NCBI GenBank assembly: GCA_036785325.1
Contig: JAXIVH010000007.1
Coordinates: 11,109,219 to 11,173,218, forward strand
DNA from: Urophycis tenuis
Lineage: Eukaryota; Chordata; Actinopteri; Gadiformes; Phycidae
Reading direction: 5' to 3'
Length of the DNA stretch: 64,000 nucleotides
Part shown: positions 52,390 to 63,430 of the stretch, one piece after another
How the letters are laid out: every line of letters begins with the position of its first letter
Numbering within the stretch: the first letter of the stretch is position 1
Program-made: the position numbers and the translations under genes
The notes under the pieces: model-generated
What the model was told of the DNA's origin: nothing
Database searches by the model: none
Seen by the model: only the letters and a program-made list of their open reading frames with translations

Positions 52390-52428
52390 CACAGTGATAG
52401 AAAGTGTAGAGGGGCCTTTACATAAACC
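52390..52428 (+). promoter_or_regulatory. V7 recombination signal, 23-nt spacer
   Basis: CACAGTG 52390-52396, a 23-nt spacer, and ACATAAACC 52420-52428. Confidence 0.85.
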
Positions 52429-52884
52429 TGAAGACAATTATCTCCCTATTCATCAAAGAGGATGGAAGTGGTTATCCCACCACAACTGTCTCTCAGATGG
52501 ATTTTGGCTCTTCATGGTTTATCAGAGACACTGTGGTTACACCTGCTACTGATCCACTGTAGCAGAACCCCCATAAGTAGGGAATCTAAATTAATGATCC
52601 CTCAGCTGTACCACTAAACACGAAAAGTCAAACACAAATAGGTGCCTAAACCCAAAACACATCAGTTCCTGTGATGATCCATAACCTGGTGCTTCAACAT
52701 GTGGAGGTATCATGACCACACACTACTGAGATAGAGTTACTGAGGATCATTTAGTTGGACTACATCATGGAAGGAACCACCAACAGCTCCCTAAACCACG
52801 ATAGAATGTTGTAATGACTGACCAAAGTAACACATTTCATCAACACATTATACACTTAGAGAACGGTCCGTGATAATCCTTGTA

Positions 52885-53568
52885 AATCCGTGTATCATTC
52901 ATTCTTTCCATTTTCAATTGGCAATCAAAAACCAAATAATGAAAAATTGACTGGTTATTTTGTTTTTTGTTTTTTTATTATGACACCAAAAACAAAAAAA
53001 TGCCCGGTTTTTCATATTTCAATATTAGGCTCAGATCAAAAATACGAAATGGAAAAACAGGCACCAGGACAGAATTTGATTTTAATATTTAATTGGTCGT
53101 GTTTAGTATAGATCGAACTATGACGTGTCCGTCATAGTTCTTTTCCTCCTCAGATCATGCCGAGCACAGAATCTTCTGCCGCTCATTTCCGAGCATTGCA
53201 GGATACCCATCTGCTGCAACGTGCAGGATATTTCGGTGTGTGTCAAACCGCTGTGAAACATTGTCCTTGATCAAAATAGCGTGTGGTTCTAGCGCCGCCA
53301 TAGTAGCCACATTACCCGAACTGCTGCGCAGTCATTTCTGGGTCACGCAAACCCGACCAATTAAGTATTAAAATCAAATTCTGTCCTGGTGCCCATTTTT
53401 CCATTTTGTATTTTTGATCTGAGCCTAATATTGAAATATGAAAAACCAGGCATTTTTTCGTTTTTGGTGTTATAATAAAAAAACAAAAAACAAAATAACC
53501 AGTCAATTTTTCATTATTTGGTTGTTGATTGCCAATTGAAAATGGAAAGAACAAATGATACACGGATT
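52885..53568. mobile_element. Palindromic element with ~200-bp inverted repeats
   Basis: 52885-53100 and the complement of 53350-53568 match closely (AATCCGTGTATCATT, TTTCCATTTTCAATTGGCAATC and so on). The 250-bp centre has no ORF of note. The mirrored open frames at 52890-53111 and 53312-53563 are the two arms read in the same sense, not genes. It is a foldback or MITE-like element. Confidence 0.8.
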
Positions 53569-53908
53569 GAAAACAGTTTGTAAATTCATTTTTCCGTTTC
53601 TAGTGTCAAACAAAAAAAATGATTTCAACCTCTATAATGATTTATTTCTAGCATCTAATTTAATGTTCATGAAAAATATAGAACATTCAAAAAACAGTCT
53701 CGGTTTTGATTTTGATTTTAATATTTTATTCTCTCTGGTTTCGGTGCCCCGGAAGTTATGCAACTATGCTGCCTAGTGCATATTTTTAAGTTTCTGGATG
53801 GTCAATCTGTATCAGTGGATGTTGGTCTGCCATCTGGATCCATGCAAAATACATCAAAGAGATGTTTATATATATATATTCTGGCATGCCATTCAGGAAA
53901 TTAATCTT

Positions 53909-54051
53909 TGAATATATTGAATGAAGCTTTGAATATATGGAGTGAACCTTGAATATATTGAATGAAACTTTGAATATATGGAATGAAACTTTGAATATAT
54001 GGAGTGAACCTTTAAATATATTGAATAAAACTTTGAGTATATTGAATGGAA
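53909..54051 (+). repeat. 20-bp minisatellite (GAATATAT/GAATGAA units)
   Basis: About seven units of TTTGAATATATNGAATGAAAC with point changes. Confidence 0.8.
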
Positions 54052-54114
54052 CTTGACTGACGTCAGACTTCACGGCAGTGCCTGCGGCCATCTTGTGTAA
54101 CTTGTGGATGCTAG

Positions 54115-54625
54115 TGTTGGGAAGACCGAGTCTTTTTACTGAATCAGAGCTTTTACTCTCGGACAGTAAATTGAACAAATCTTTTTGAGTCACTTCGTTC
54201 ATTTCGTTCATTTTTACAGCAGGTGGCACTTTAGCCCTCTTGTGAGCATTGTAAAAAAGACTGTGGTTCTCAAACACTTAACAATGAAGGCAACATGGTT
54301 TACAGCTGACAAAGTTTACACAAATTGACAAGCAATTCAAACCATGTGACAAATGAACGAGTGACCGATCCGAATGAATGAACGAGAACGAACCGTTCAG
54401 CCTGAGCTGCCTGTCACGTGACAAATGAAGGACTCGATGAACGAGAACGAATCGTCCAGCCTGAGTTGCCTGTCACGTGACTAATGAACGAGAGACCGAT
54501 CCGTATGAACGAACCGGTGAACGAACTGTTGTCATGTGGCCAGGGAAGATACTGCATGAAAATGAATCACTCACTGAACGAATCACTTACTGAGACGACT
54601 CATTACTCCCAAGTCATGTAAAATA
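54115..54625. mobile_element. Non-autonomous hAT-like element rich in GAACGAG
   Basis: Starts near GTGTTGGGAAGACCGAGTC and ends near GACTCATTACTCCCAAGTC, imperfect inverted termini. An internal segment with CGAGAACGAA, CAGCCTGAG and TGCCTGTCACGTGAC is repeated twice, about 66 bp apart (54384-54425 and 54440-54485). Confidence 0.5.
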
Positions 54626-55600
54626 TTAGTTCATAGGATACTGCAGCTAAAACTGACTGGCAATGAGTCAGGCCGCTCGCAATCTCGTTGCAGCAATTTT
54701 AAACAATGAGGACATGATAAACACACTGGCGAATGCCTGCTAAAATCCTCCCGATACCCCTGCCCAATACTGTGCCCGTTCTGCTGACAAAGAAATTCGC
54801 TCTCTTTTAAACCGTGGCAGACCAAGTACAATAGGCCAGGCAGCTGCTTATCGGGCCAACCCGAACATACCCTCCACCTCACAGGAATGCCCCACAACAG
54901 CCCCTATGTACAATCTCCGCCCGTACACAAGAAAGGGCCCAAAACACAAGATGTAAGAACAGCTAGGCTTTATTTAAACCTAGATGAGGGCTCTCAGTAG
55001 AGTGCATATAAAGATATAGATCATATTCTATATCTCAGTGCAGCTATGATGAGCCCTGGTAACAGCGTCTCCTTCATAAAAAAGCAGAACTATTAACAGA
55101 ACAGAACTTCATAGACATTGACCTAGCCCACAGACTTAATGTTCCCTTAGAAACACTTGACTCCCCATTGTCTGTAACAGCTCTTGATGGCCGGGCACTA
55201 GGATGATGGCAAGGTAACCCAAGCAACCGGTCGTCTACTCAAGTCTGATGCCCTTCAAGAGGATGTCACAGTTGTCATGGACTTGAACACTACTGAAAGA
55301 CACTAAAACCGTTTTTTGAACCAGGCTGTAAACATGTTTATTTTGGCTGTAAAGTTGGACATTTTAACATGGGTGTCTATGGGAGTTGACTCCTTTCTGC
55401 AGCCAGCCTCAAGCGGCCAGTCGAGGAACTGCAAGTTTTTGCACTTCCGCATAGGCTTCATTTATCAGCATGGAATGTTGCCGCTTGGGTTTTCCCTACA
55501 AAGGGTAGGTTTACTCCAGGAGGACTGAGGAGGTGCATGGGGATTTTTACTACATTCCTGTAATTGGGCATTAGGACAGGGAAGTAGATGTTTATCCCAA
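54626..55600. other. Repeat debris, no gene
   Basis: 54650-54960 has a broken + frame (MSQAARNLVAAILNNEDMI, a stop, then RSADKEIRSLLNRGRPS) of unknown origin. 54990-55050 has short inverted pieces of TAGATCATATTCTATATC. 55315-55500 is a common teleost repeat (ACCAGGCTGTAAACATGTTTAT). Confidence 0.45.
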
Positions 55601-55613
55601 TGTACCTCGTGAT

Positions 55614-55982
55614 TGTCACACCAACTCCTCCCCCTCTACCTCGATCGGCGTCGCCTGGCTATTGATCACCGGTCCCGACACTACAACCCCCAGAATCGCC
55701 AGCGGCCATTAGCAGGCACCTGTGTCTAATTCCCAATGTGTCTCACCTGTGTCTTGTTTGTTTCCCTTCTTAACCTCGTGTTTCCGTCTCCCCATTGTGA
55801 GTTGTTGTATTGTATTGAGTACATGGTTGTAATTGAACTTGGCTTGACCTGGCTATTTGATAGACGCACACACCTCGCTGTGTGCGCCTGTACCGGTTTC
55901 GTCCGGCACTTAAATAAACTCTGTTCCACTGTATACGTTGCTTGGTCTCGCGCTTGTCTCCGCTCAACCCCGTAGTGTCACA
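55614..55982 (+). repeat. 5' LTR, non-autonomous Gypsy
   Basis: 369 bp; differs from the 3' LTR by few substitutions and a small indel near 55848. Confidence 0.85.
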
Positions 55983-55998
55983 GAACAACTCACCACCT

Positions 55999-57423
55999 AT
56001 GGAGACAGCGGACCAGGCAGCGGAGGAGCCCACGCTTGCCTCCGTGGTCAATCGGCTCGCTACCGACGACGTATTGGAGCAGCGGATCACGAGCACGGAG
56101 GCACTGCTCCGTGAGCTTCTCCGGCGCTTGCCGGCGACGAGTGGCGCCGCCTCCAACGCCGCGAGTGGAGGAGTCCCAGCCCCAGCAGAGAGGGATCCAT
56201 ACTGGGGCACCCGTTTGGCACTGGGGGGACCTCGGTCAGCCAGATGGGCCACCAAGCCTCAGAACGGGCCAGCTGAGGCCAACCCGTTCTGTGGAACCCG
56301 TTTGGCACTGGGGGGACCTCGGTCAGCCAGACGGGCCACCAAGCCTGTCTTCCCCGCTGGGCCGCAGCGCCCTCCTGTCTTCCCCGCTGGGCCGCAGCGC
56401 CCTCCTGTATTCCCCGCTGGGCCGCAGCGCCCTCCTGTCCCCGCTGGGCCGCAGCGGGCTCCTGTCTCCGCCGCTGGGCCGCAGCGGCCTCCTGTCTCCG
56501 CCGCTGGGCCGCAGCGGCTTCCTGTCTCCGCCGCTGGGCCGCAGCGGCCTCCTGTCTCCGCCGCTGGGCCGCAGCGGCCTCCTGTCTCCGCCGCTAGGTC
56601 GCAGCGGCCTCCTGTCCCCGCTGGGCCGCAGCGGCCTCCTGTCTCCGCCGCTGGGCCGCAGCGGCCTCCTGTCTCCGCCGCTGGGCCACAGCGGCCTCCT
56701 GTCCCCGCCGCTGGGCCGCAGCTGTCCCCAGTTGGGGAGGTCCGTCCGACGCCCGCTCCACGCACGCAGATGGCCGTCCGTCCGACGCCCGCTCCTCGCA
56801 CACTGGTGGCCGTCTGTCCGACGCCCGCTCCACGCACTCTGGTGGCCGTCCGTCCGACGCCCGCTCCCCGCACCCTGGTGGCCATCCAGCCGACGCCCGC
56901 TCCACGCACCCTGGTGGCCGTCCGTCCGACGCCCGCTCCACGCACTCTGGTGGCCGTCCGTCCGACGCCGCCCCCGGAGACTGCAGCCGCTCCGGAGGCT
57001 CCGCCCCCTGAGTCTGCAGCCACTCCAGAGACTCCGCCCCCAGAGACTGCAGCTGCTCCGGAGACTCCGCCCCCGGAGTCTGCAGCCGCTCCAGAGACTC
57101 CGCCCCCGGAGACTGCAGCCGCTCCAGAGACTCCGCCCCCTGAGTCTGCAGACGCTCCAGAGACTCCGCCGCCAGATTCTGCAGCCTCAGCCTCCCCTGA
57201 GGCCCTTGTCCCAGCGGCAGTTCATGAGTCCAAGGGGTTCTGCCTTCACCGCCGGCCTCCGGAAGGCCCGCGCCCCCGCCGACGGCCTCCAGAGGGGTGC
57301 CGCCTGACGTTCCCTGCTCCGCTCCTGGTAGCCCTCCTGGTGGGCGGCGCCGCGCTTCAGGGGGGGGGTACTGTCACACCAACTCCTCCCCCTCTACCTC
57401 GATCGGCGTCGCCTGGCTATTGA
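55999..57423 (+). CDS. Gag N-terminus fused to Pro-rich tandem repeats
   Basis: 474 codons from METADQAAEEPT, which matches the first about 65 residues of the Gag at 22010, including STEALLREL and LPATSGAAS. After GVPAPAE the protein becomes tandem repeats: a PAGPQRPPV type (about 30-bp DNA units, 56340-56730), an RPTPAPRTLVAV type (36-bp units, 56740-56970), and a PETPPPE(S/T)AAA type (about 33-bp units, 56970-57180). A Pro/Arg tail crosses into the 3' LTR. There is no capsid core, zinc knuckle, protease or RT. All three forward frames and one reverse frame are open over the repeats because of their GC-rich periodicity, so translation of this frame is plausible but not shown. Confidence 0.6.
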   Translation: METADQAAEEPTLASVVNRLATDDVLEQRITSTEALLRELLRRLPATSGAASNAASGGVPAPAERDPYWGTRLALGGPRSARWATKPQNGPAEANPFCGTRLALGGPRSARRATKPVFPAGPQRPPVFPAGPQRPPVFPAGPQRPPVPAGPQRAPVSAAGPQRPPVSAAGPQRLPVSAAGPQRPPVSAAGPQRPPVSAARSQRPPVPAGPQRPPVSAAGPQRPPVSAAGPQRPPVPAAGPQLSPVGEVRPTPAPRTQMAVRPTPAPRTLVAVCPTPAPRTLVAVRPTPAPRTLVAIQPTPAPRTLVAVRPTPAPRTLVAVRPTPPPETAAAPEAPPPESAATPETPPPETAAAPETPPPESAAAPETPPPETAAAPETPPPESADAPETPPPDSAASASPEALVPAAVHESKGFCLHRRPPEGPRPRRRPPEGCRLTFPAPLLVALLVGGAALQGGGTVTPTPPPLPRSASPGY

Positions 57424-57731
57424 TCACTGGTCCCGGCACTACAACCCCCAGAATCCCCGGCGGCCATTAGCAGGCACCTGTGTCTAATTCCCAATGTGTC
57501 TCACCTTTGTCTTGTTTGTTTCCCTTCTTAACCTCGTGTGTCCGTCTCCCCGTTGTGAGTTGTTGTATTGTATTGAGTACATGGTTGTAATTGGACTTTG
57601 GCTATTTGATAGACGCACACACCTCGCTGTGTGCGCCTGTACCGGTTTCGTCCGGCACTTAAATAAACTCTGTTCCACCGTATACGTTGCTTGGTCTCGC
57701 GCTTGTCTCCGCTCAACCCCGTAGTGTCACA
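57372..57731 (+). repeat. 3' LTR, non-autonomous Gypsy
   Basis: 360 bp, followed by GTGAT. Confidence 0.85.
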
Positions 57732-57736
57732 GTGAT

Positions 57737-58283
57737 GAAGGCCTGAGTCTCTGATGAGAGCCACATTTGATGGTCGGAGAACTTGAAGTCTGAATCACTA
57801 TATCACTATGAAATGAGATTATAAGTTCACACTTATAAGACACTAATACCAAAGGTTGTAATATGTAGTCATAATTTTTGGGACTTGGTAAGCCCCAAAG
57901 GGGGGAATATGGAAGATATTAACCAAGTTAAAACTAGTACAATCATTGGGTTTTCCATGTAAAGCATTAACTAACTGTGGAAAGAAACAGATGCCCACTC
58001 ATAAATACCTCCCTGGGTTCAACCCAAGGGTCACCCCCTGGTTCACCCCATGTTATCTTTAAGGTGCCTGCTTAGTGGTGGTCAGAACAGGCATGGGGAG
58101 GATGGGCACCGGCAGTAAAGGAAGGAAGGACCATTTGTGTATGGTATAGGATGTTTAAGGTGATGACATCATGCTTGGAAAACAGGACAAAAAGGGGCAC
58201 ACGGGGGATGTGCGGCAGTCACTTTGCAAACCAACTCAGGCTTTGTGTTGCTTCGCTGCAAGCGATAATAAAGTCTTGATCAT
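57737..58283. other. No gene; possible LTR remnant
   Basis: 57886-57910 has CCCCAAAGGGGGGAATATGG and 58267-58272 AATAAA, followed by a sequence that could be an LTR end. It may be the LTR of the antisense Gypsy pol that follows. Boundaries are not resolved. Confidence 0.3.
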
Positions 58284-59726
58284 TCAAACTGCGGCCTCCC
58301 AGAACCCTCTTACTTTTGTTAAGATATGTGCTTTAGCCACCACAGATATAGGTCTACCCTCAATTGAATTGGTATGGCCCACATTCACAGAGGTTGCTCT
58401 AGGCAGATGGAATGGGTTACTATGCTGCCCTGCTCTAGCCCGTGCTGAGCGTCTTACTGCCGTAGTAGGATTGGGGGAGGGGCTTGGTGCATTTTCTAGT
58501 GTCATTGCCTCATGGACATCAGGCTGTATGTGGTCTGGGCTATAGCTCGGTGTGGTTACTGCTGGCTCGTGGGGAAGTGGTACACCTGGATCGCCTATGG
58601 GGGATGTTCCATCACCAGCCTCTTGATTCATCGCAGGCTCCATCACAATGATTCCCTCATCATCGCTCTCTTCTGCCCGTGGCGTCCCTCTCCTTACCTC
58701 TTCCCTCTGCTGGGGACCCACTGGTGCTCTGGGAATCCTGATGGTGGGGTTTGGTTCCGCTCGCACATCAGCTGGAATGACTCGTAATTCGGCCCTGTTG
58801 ATGTTCTTCTTGGTACCTGTTCCATCTTGTGGGCATATGGTGTATACTCTCCCATCTTGATCCAAGGCTCTCTGCACTTTGTAGACCGTTGAGTCCCAAA
58901 AGTCTTGAATCTTATGGCGGCCCAACGGATGGTTTCTTCGGTGGACCAGCGCGCCTGGTGCGAGTAGCTGGCTTACCGAAGGAGTGACTTGTTGGTTTCG
59001 CCGCTCTGCGACCACAGTTAACTGGTCTCGGGCGTGGGCGTAAATGTCCTTGAGGTTCTCCTGATGCTGTTTCAGCCAATCATGAGTGCACACTGGGTCC
59101 AACTCTTCTTCCGCATGGCCCAAGAGAAAGTCTACCGGCAATCGCACTTTCTGCCCGAACATCAATTCAAAGGGAGAATGCCCAGTTGATGCGTGCGGAG
59201 TGGTGTTATAGGCAAAGAGTATTTGAGGGACTGCCTGTGGCCATCTGCGCTTCTGCTCCGGGGGTAACGAGCGGAGCAAGTCATGTAGTGTACGATTGAA
59301 TCTTTCGCACTGCCCGTTACCCTCCGGATGATATGGTGTTGTTCGGCTCTTATCAATACGATATAGTTGGCACAGCTGTTTCATGAGGTCTCCCTCAAAG
59401 CTTCTTCCCTGATCACTATGGAGTCGCTTAGGCACCCCGTAGCGGTAAAACTCTGTCAGTAATCTAGCCACCGTACTAGCTTTCTGGTCGCGGGCTGGGT
59501 AAGCCTGTGTGAACTTTGAGAATACATCTGTTACTACAAGGACGTTTTCTCGGCCATCCGTAGACCTCTCTAGCATTGTAAAATCGATGGCCACAACATC
59601 AAGGGGGCAAGAAGCCATCAGATTCCCTGGAAAAGTCTGAACCCTTGGGCGGACTGCTTTTGCCACCACACAGCGGCCACACTCCTGACAGTGTTTTTCA
59701 ATTTCCTCATGCCCGGCCAAAAGCAC
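58284..59726 (-). pseudogene. Gypsy integrase, catalytic and C-terminal part
   Basis: 480 open codons. The zinc finger end HCQECGRC is followed by the catalytic core with acids in VVAIDFT, RLHSDQGRSFE and GNGQCERFN, then YNTTPHASTGHSPFELMFG and a C-terminal domain (PGALVHRRNHPLGRHK). Catalytic residues are intact. A frame slip near 59700 separates it from the upstream part. Confidence 0.8.
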
Positions 59727-60667
59727 CTCTCTCGGATGAGTTGAGTGGTTCGTTCTATGCCCTGATGCCCGTGATCGTCATGGAGGCTTATCAAAACTTC
59801 ACACTTTAAACCCTGTGGCAGAAGGAGCTGCAGTGTCTCTCTACTCTCCCCTGGCAGCCGGATGCTTCGGTACAGAACCTCCTCCTGACACTGAAATCTC
59901 AGCCATTCCTTAAGAAGCCTTTGCGTCCCTGGTGGCAGGAGTATCCGTTCTGCTTTGGTGGGCAATGTTCCTCGCTTCCACAGGAGACTAAAAGGTCCAA
60001 TAACTGCATCCATAGACTGCAGAGACTGTAGATCAACCTTTTGTCGTAGTGGCAGGGCACTAGTCTCTTGGCACAGGACTTTGATTGAAGGCTCAATAGA
60101 GCCCAGAGGCAGAGGGGGGATAGCTAGGCCTGGGGCAACCGCAGCGATGGGGACTGGGTCAGGGAGCCTAGAAAGTGCATCCACATTTTTATTTGCAGTG
60201 CCAGGGCGGTATCGAATGTCAAAGTCGAACATCGCCAGCTCTGACGCCCAACGGTGTTCCGTCGCCCCCAACTTGGCTGTTTGCAATTAACTTAGTGGAT
60301 TATTGTCTGTGAAGACAACGAATTTCGCACCCAGCAGGTACTCTCTAAACTTACTGGTTACGGCCCATTTAAGGCCCAACAGCTCTAGTTTCCGAGAACT
60401 GTAGTTGGACATGTTCCTTTCTGTAGGGCGGAGGCCTCTGCTGGCAAAGGCTATGGGCTTTCTTTGCCCATCTTGATCTTGGGCAAGAACGGCCCCGAGT
60501 CCTGCATGACTAGCATCAATTTCTAGAATGAATGGTGTAGGAGCCACATTTAAGTATATTTTTGCATTGGACTGTTTTCTTGTTTTCTGCACCTGAGCTG
60601 GCGCCCTCTTTAGGTGGTGAATGGTGCCACCTACATTGAATTGGATAAAGAGATGCCAACTGCGCAT
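59618..60667 (-). pseudogene. Gypsy RNase H and linker with one stop
   Basis: The frame shows FILEIDASHAG, GLKWAVTSKFREYLLG, FTDNNPLS, then TAA near 60288, then LQTAKLGATEHRWASELAMF and NVDALSR, all in one frame. The linker carries HDDHGHQGIERT and CFWPGM of the integrase finger before the slip. It is close in style to the RNase H of the element at 2005-4434. Confidence 0.8.
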
Positions 60668-61417
60668 GACGGCAGGAGAGCAGGCCGCAGGATACAGTTC
60701 TTGACCTTACCCGCCTAAGACGCACTGCTCCTGCACTTAATGTTGTGTCACAGTTGTGCTAATTTATAGACTTTAACACTTTTGCATCCTTTTGTTTGTA
60801 TTTATTTTACTTTGTAATAAAACGGCAATATTTCCGGACAAAACCATCTCATTAGATTATTCAGGGTATGAGTCAAACACTGCAAAACCTGCCTTCTCAA
60901 CTCTGGGTGAAAAACGGATAGGACTACAGGACTTGGGCTACAGGGAAAGCCATAAACTGTTTTTCTGCCAGTACAATAGTCAAGAACTACTGCAACTTTA
61001 GATCACTTTCGAACACTTGGACAAAGGAGAGATTGCACTGCGCGCTGGAGGAAAATAGAAATCTCGGCCTGCGCGCAAGATTGCGAAAAAGGACTCCGTG
61101 AGAACAAAGGAATCATTTCGCTGGGGGTATGTACGGCGAAATGCAACAAGAATAACAACTTTTTCGTTAAGACAAAAATCTTTGGACTATTTAGAAACAA
61201 GTTTGGTTCGTGTTTTGGAGAAGATTTTTTGATATCATTGTTTTTTGTAGTTAATTAACGAGCAAACAGGTGCAGCGGTAACGCAGTTAATTTAGGAAGA
61301 AACCCGACGTTTAAGTTTGCAAGGAAAAGGAACTATTTTTGGAGTTATTGGACTTGTAAAATTGAAAGAAAGAAAATCATTATTTTTGTGACTCTTTGGA
61401 ACTTTACTTTTTAAACA

Positions 61418-63430
61418 ATGGCCGAATCAACTGAATCTGAGACACCTGTTGCATTCATCGAGGATGAAGCAGTGCGGCGTATGCGCAAAGCAAGACAAGG
61501 AAAAATGTCTCATATTACAAGGAGAGTCAACATTGTGAATGATTTAATGGCAGACAAGGAATTTATTGACGAAGTGAAAGAAAATATGACTAAGTTTATT
61601 GAATTCCAAGCGTTGCACGCAACGTATGCAGGTATGCTTGACGAAACCGCACGCATGGAAGATGAGGAGAATTGGTACAAGCCGAAACTTGCAGACATTG
61701 CTGCTTTTATTGATCAGGTGTTTGAATGGATTAAGTCTGCCGAAAACCCCAGCTCCCCTGGCGCAACTGAAGTGACTTCCTCAGCCAAAGAAGCGCACGA
61801 ACCTGTCGCATCTGTCCCTGGCAAAGCCCCAGTAGAGCTTGGCAATACAGAGTTAGACTTTTCAGATGCGCGATCGCATAGGTCTAGCGCTTCATCAGGC
61901 AGATCCCACACCTCGACCCGATCTTTGCACATTAGCGCTGAAGCAAAGCGAGAAGCTTTATTGGCCACGGTACCTAAACTGCAGCAAAAACATGCTATTG
62001 AGGAGCAAGAGTTAATGTTGCGCAAGCAAAGAGAAGCGCTTGAGCTTAGCGTCAAATTGGATGCTGCAAACGCGAAAATTAATTACTTAAAGGCTGCTGA
62101 AAGGAACCCATTCGGTCCCCTTCCTTTTGATTTAGAGACAACTCATATGTCTGTGTTGGAAGGAGGAGCATCACAAACTGTACACATGGAAGAGCTAGAA
62201 AGTCCAATTTCCCTTCTTGACACCCCCTCAGTGAAACCCAAAGCAAGTGCTGCTCATGTTAATGTCCCTCTGCTTAACCCACATCCCAGCAGACCTACAT
62301 CACCCCCTGGGCCCACCAGTAGTGACCAAGTGCAGTACACAGCACCGCATAGTCTTCCTTATGGAGGTGATTCAAGTATTTCCCCACTAGCTCAGCCAGC
62401 TGTTAGTTCAGCTCAAATCACACTACCTACACGGCTGCCCATTCAGCCAGTCCTTGAACATCAGCTACCACCTCAGCTTCGACAGCAGTCTCAGCCGCAG
62501 CCTCAGCCCCCACCAGGGCCTCAGCCTCAAATGCAGCTTCAGCCCCAGCTCCCACCATGGCCTCAGCCTCAACTGCAGCCGCAGCCTCAGCCCCCACCAG
62601 GGCCTCAGCCTCAACTGCAGCCACAGCCTCAGCCCTCAGCAGGGCCTCAGCCTCAACTGCAGCTTCAGCCCCAGCTCCCGCCATGGCCTCAGCCTCAACT
62701 GCAGCCGCAGCCTCGGCCCCCAGCATGGCCTCAGCCTCAACTGCAGTCTCAATTGCCACTTCAGCAACAGTACCAGCTTCAGCCTCAGGCTCAAACACCC
62801 TCTACGCCCAGCTCGCCGCATGACAGTCATATGATCAAAGTGTTGGAAAATCAAAATGAACTGACCAGACTGCTCATGAAGCAACAGCTGTCTTCCACCT
62901 TACCACAGGGCAGCATTCCGGTCTTTGATGGTGAGGTACTTGAATACACGTCATTTATACACAGTTTTGAAAACATGATTGAAAGGAAAACCGACAACCA
63001 CAGAGACCGTTTGCAATTCCTCATTCAGTATACAACGGGCCAAGCTCAGCGGCTAGTTAAGAGCTGTGAATATATGGCACCGGACCGAGGATACCAAAAG
63101 GCTCTGCAATTACTGAAGGAAAACTTTGGCAACGATTATAAGATCTCTTGTGCTTACTTGGAAAAGGCCCTCTCATGGCCGCAGATCAAACAACAAGATG
63201 CCAAGTCCCTGCAGGATTACGCCATGTTCCTGAGAAGCTGCTGCAACGCAATGGAGGAGATGTCATACATGGAGGAGCTGGACACCATATCCACCATGAA
63301 AAGCATTGCTGTGAAGTTGCCATACCAGCTCAGGGAGAAATGGCACAACAAGGCGTTTGAGCTACAACAACGCCAAAGCAGGGTACGAATTTCAGACTTT
63401 GTCTCTTTTATGGAAAAGCAGGTTGCATAG
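61418..63430 (+). CDS. gag: BEL/Pao Gag with Pro/Gln repeat region
   Basis: 670 codons. An N-terminal helical domain (1-115) is followed by a Ser-rich linker, a coiled-coil stretch (about 185-225; LLATVPKLQQKHAIEEQEL) and a Pro/Gln repeat block (about 345-465; units QLQPQPQPPPGPQP). The BEL Gag core starts at LPQGSIPVFDGEVLEYTSFI (about 500) and includes DRLQFLIQYTTGQAQRLV, KALQLLKENFGN and YLEKALSW. The frame ends with TAG at 63428-63430, but the next codons continue in another frame (see next entry), so the stop reflects a one-base slip. Confidence 0.82.
   Translation: MAESTESETPVAFIEDEAVRRMRKARQGKMSHITRRVNIVNDLMADKEFIDEVKENMTKFIEFQALHATYAGMLDETARMEDEENWYKPKLADIAAFIDQVFEWIKSAENPSSPGATEVTSSAKEAHEPVASVPGKAPVELGNTELDFSDARSHRSSASSGRSHTSTRSLHISAEAKREALLATVPKLQQKHAIEEQELMLRKQREALELSVKLDAANAKINYLKAAERNPFGPLPFDLETTHMSVLEGGASQTVHMEELESPISLLDTPSVKPKASAAHVNVPLLNPHPSRPTSPPGPTSSDQVQYTAPHSLPYGGDSSISPLAQPAVSSAQITLPTRLPIQPVLEHQLPPQLRQQSQPQPQPPPGPQPQMQLQPQLPPWPQPQLQPQPQPPPGPQPQLQPQPQPSAGPQPQLQLQPQLPPWPQPQLQPQPRPPAWPQPQLQSQLPLQQQYQLQPQAQTPSTPSSPHDSHMIKVLENQNELTRLLMKQQLSSTLPQGSIPVFDGEVLEYTSFIHSFENMIERKTDNHRDRLQFLIQYTTGQAQRLVKSCEYMAPDRGYQKALQLLKENFGNDYKISCAYLEKALSWPQIKQQDAKSLQDYAMFLRSCCNAMEEMSYMEELDTISTMKSIAVKLPYQLREKWHNKAFELQQRQSRVRISDFVSFMEKQVA

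Larger units (their letters stand above)
55614..57731 (+). mobile_element. Complete non-autonomous Gypsy with target duplication
   Basis: LTRs 55614-55982 and 57372-57731 (both TGTCACACC...TAGTGTCACA) with a purine tract ending at 57370. Flanks GTGAT at 55609-55613 and 57732-57736 are the 5-bp target duplication. The interior is 1.4 kb with one ORF and no pol. LTRs and Gag N-terminus are related to the chromodomain Gypsy at 17427-22393, which belongs to the family that could mobilise it. Confidence 0.88.
58284..60667 (-). mobile_element. Gypsy pol remnant, antisense (RNase H and integrase)
   Basis: The reverse strand gives RNase H (60667-60287), a stop, the RNase H tail through DALSR (60286), the pre-integrase linker, an HHCC finger region and a DDE integrase. 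It ends in an acidic/Pro-rich tail at 58284. RT is missing upstream of 60667. Domain order is the ordinary Gypsy one. Confidence 0.82.

Noticed and set aside
8103..52428. Reading the V units as NITR or other non-rearranging V receptors
   Set aside because: They have heptamer/nonamer signals directly after the YYC motif and no transmembrane or cytoplasmic exon.
56340..57180. Regular repeats as a CRISPR-like array
   Set aside because: The units are contiguous coding repeats without spacers inside an LTR element of an animal genome.
56036..57307. 423-codon ORF overlapping the non-autonomous Gypsy ORF, and a 254-codon ORF on the reverse strand
   Set aside because: Both are by-products of GC-rich 30/36-bp repeats; only the METADQ frame matches a known Gag.
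62427..62798. Ala/Glu-rich reverse ORF
   Set aside because: Mirror of the Pro/Gln repeats of BEL Gag.
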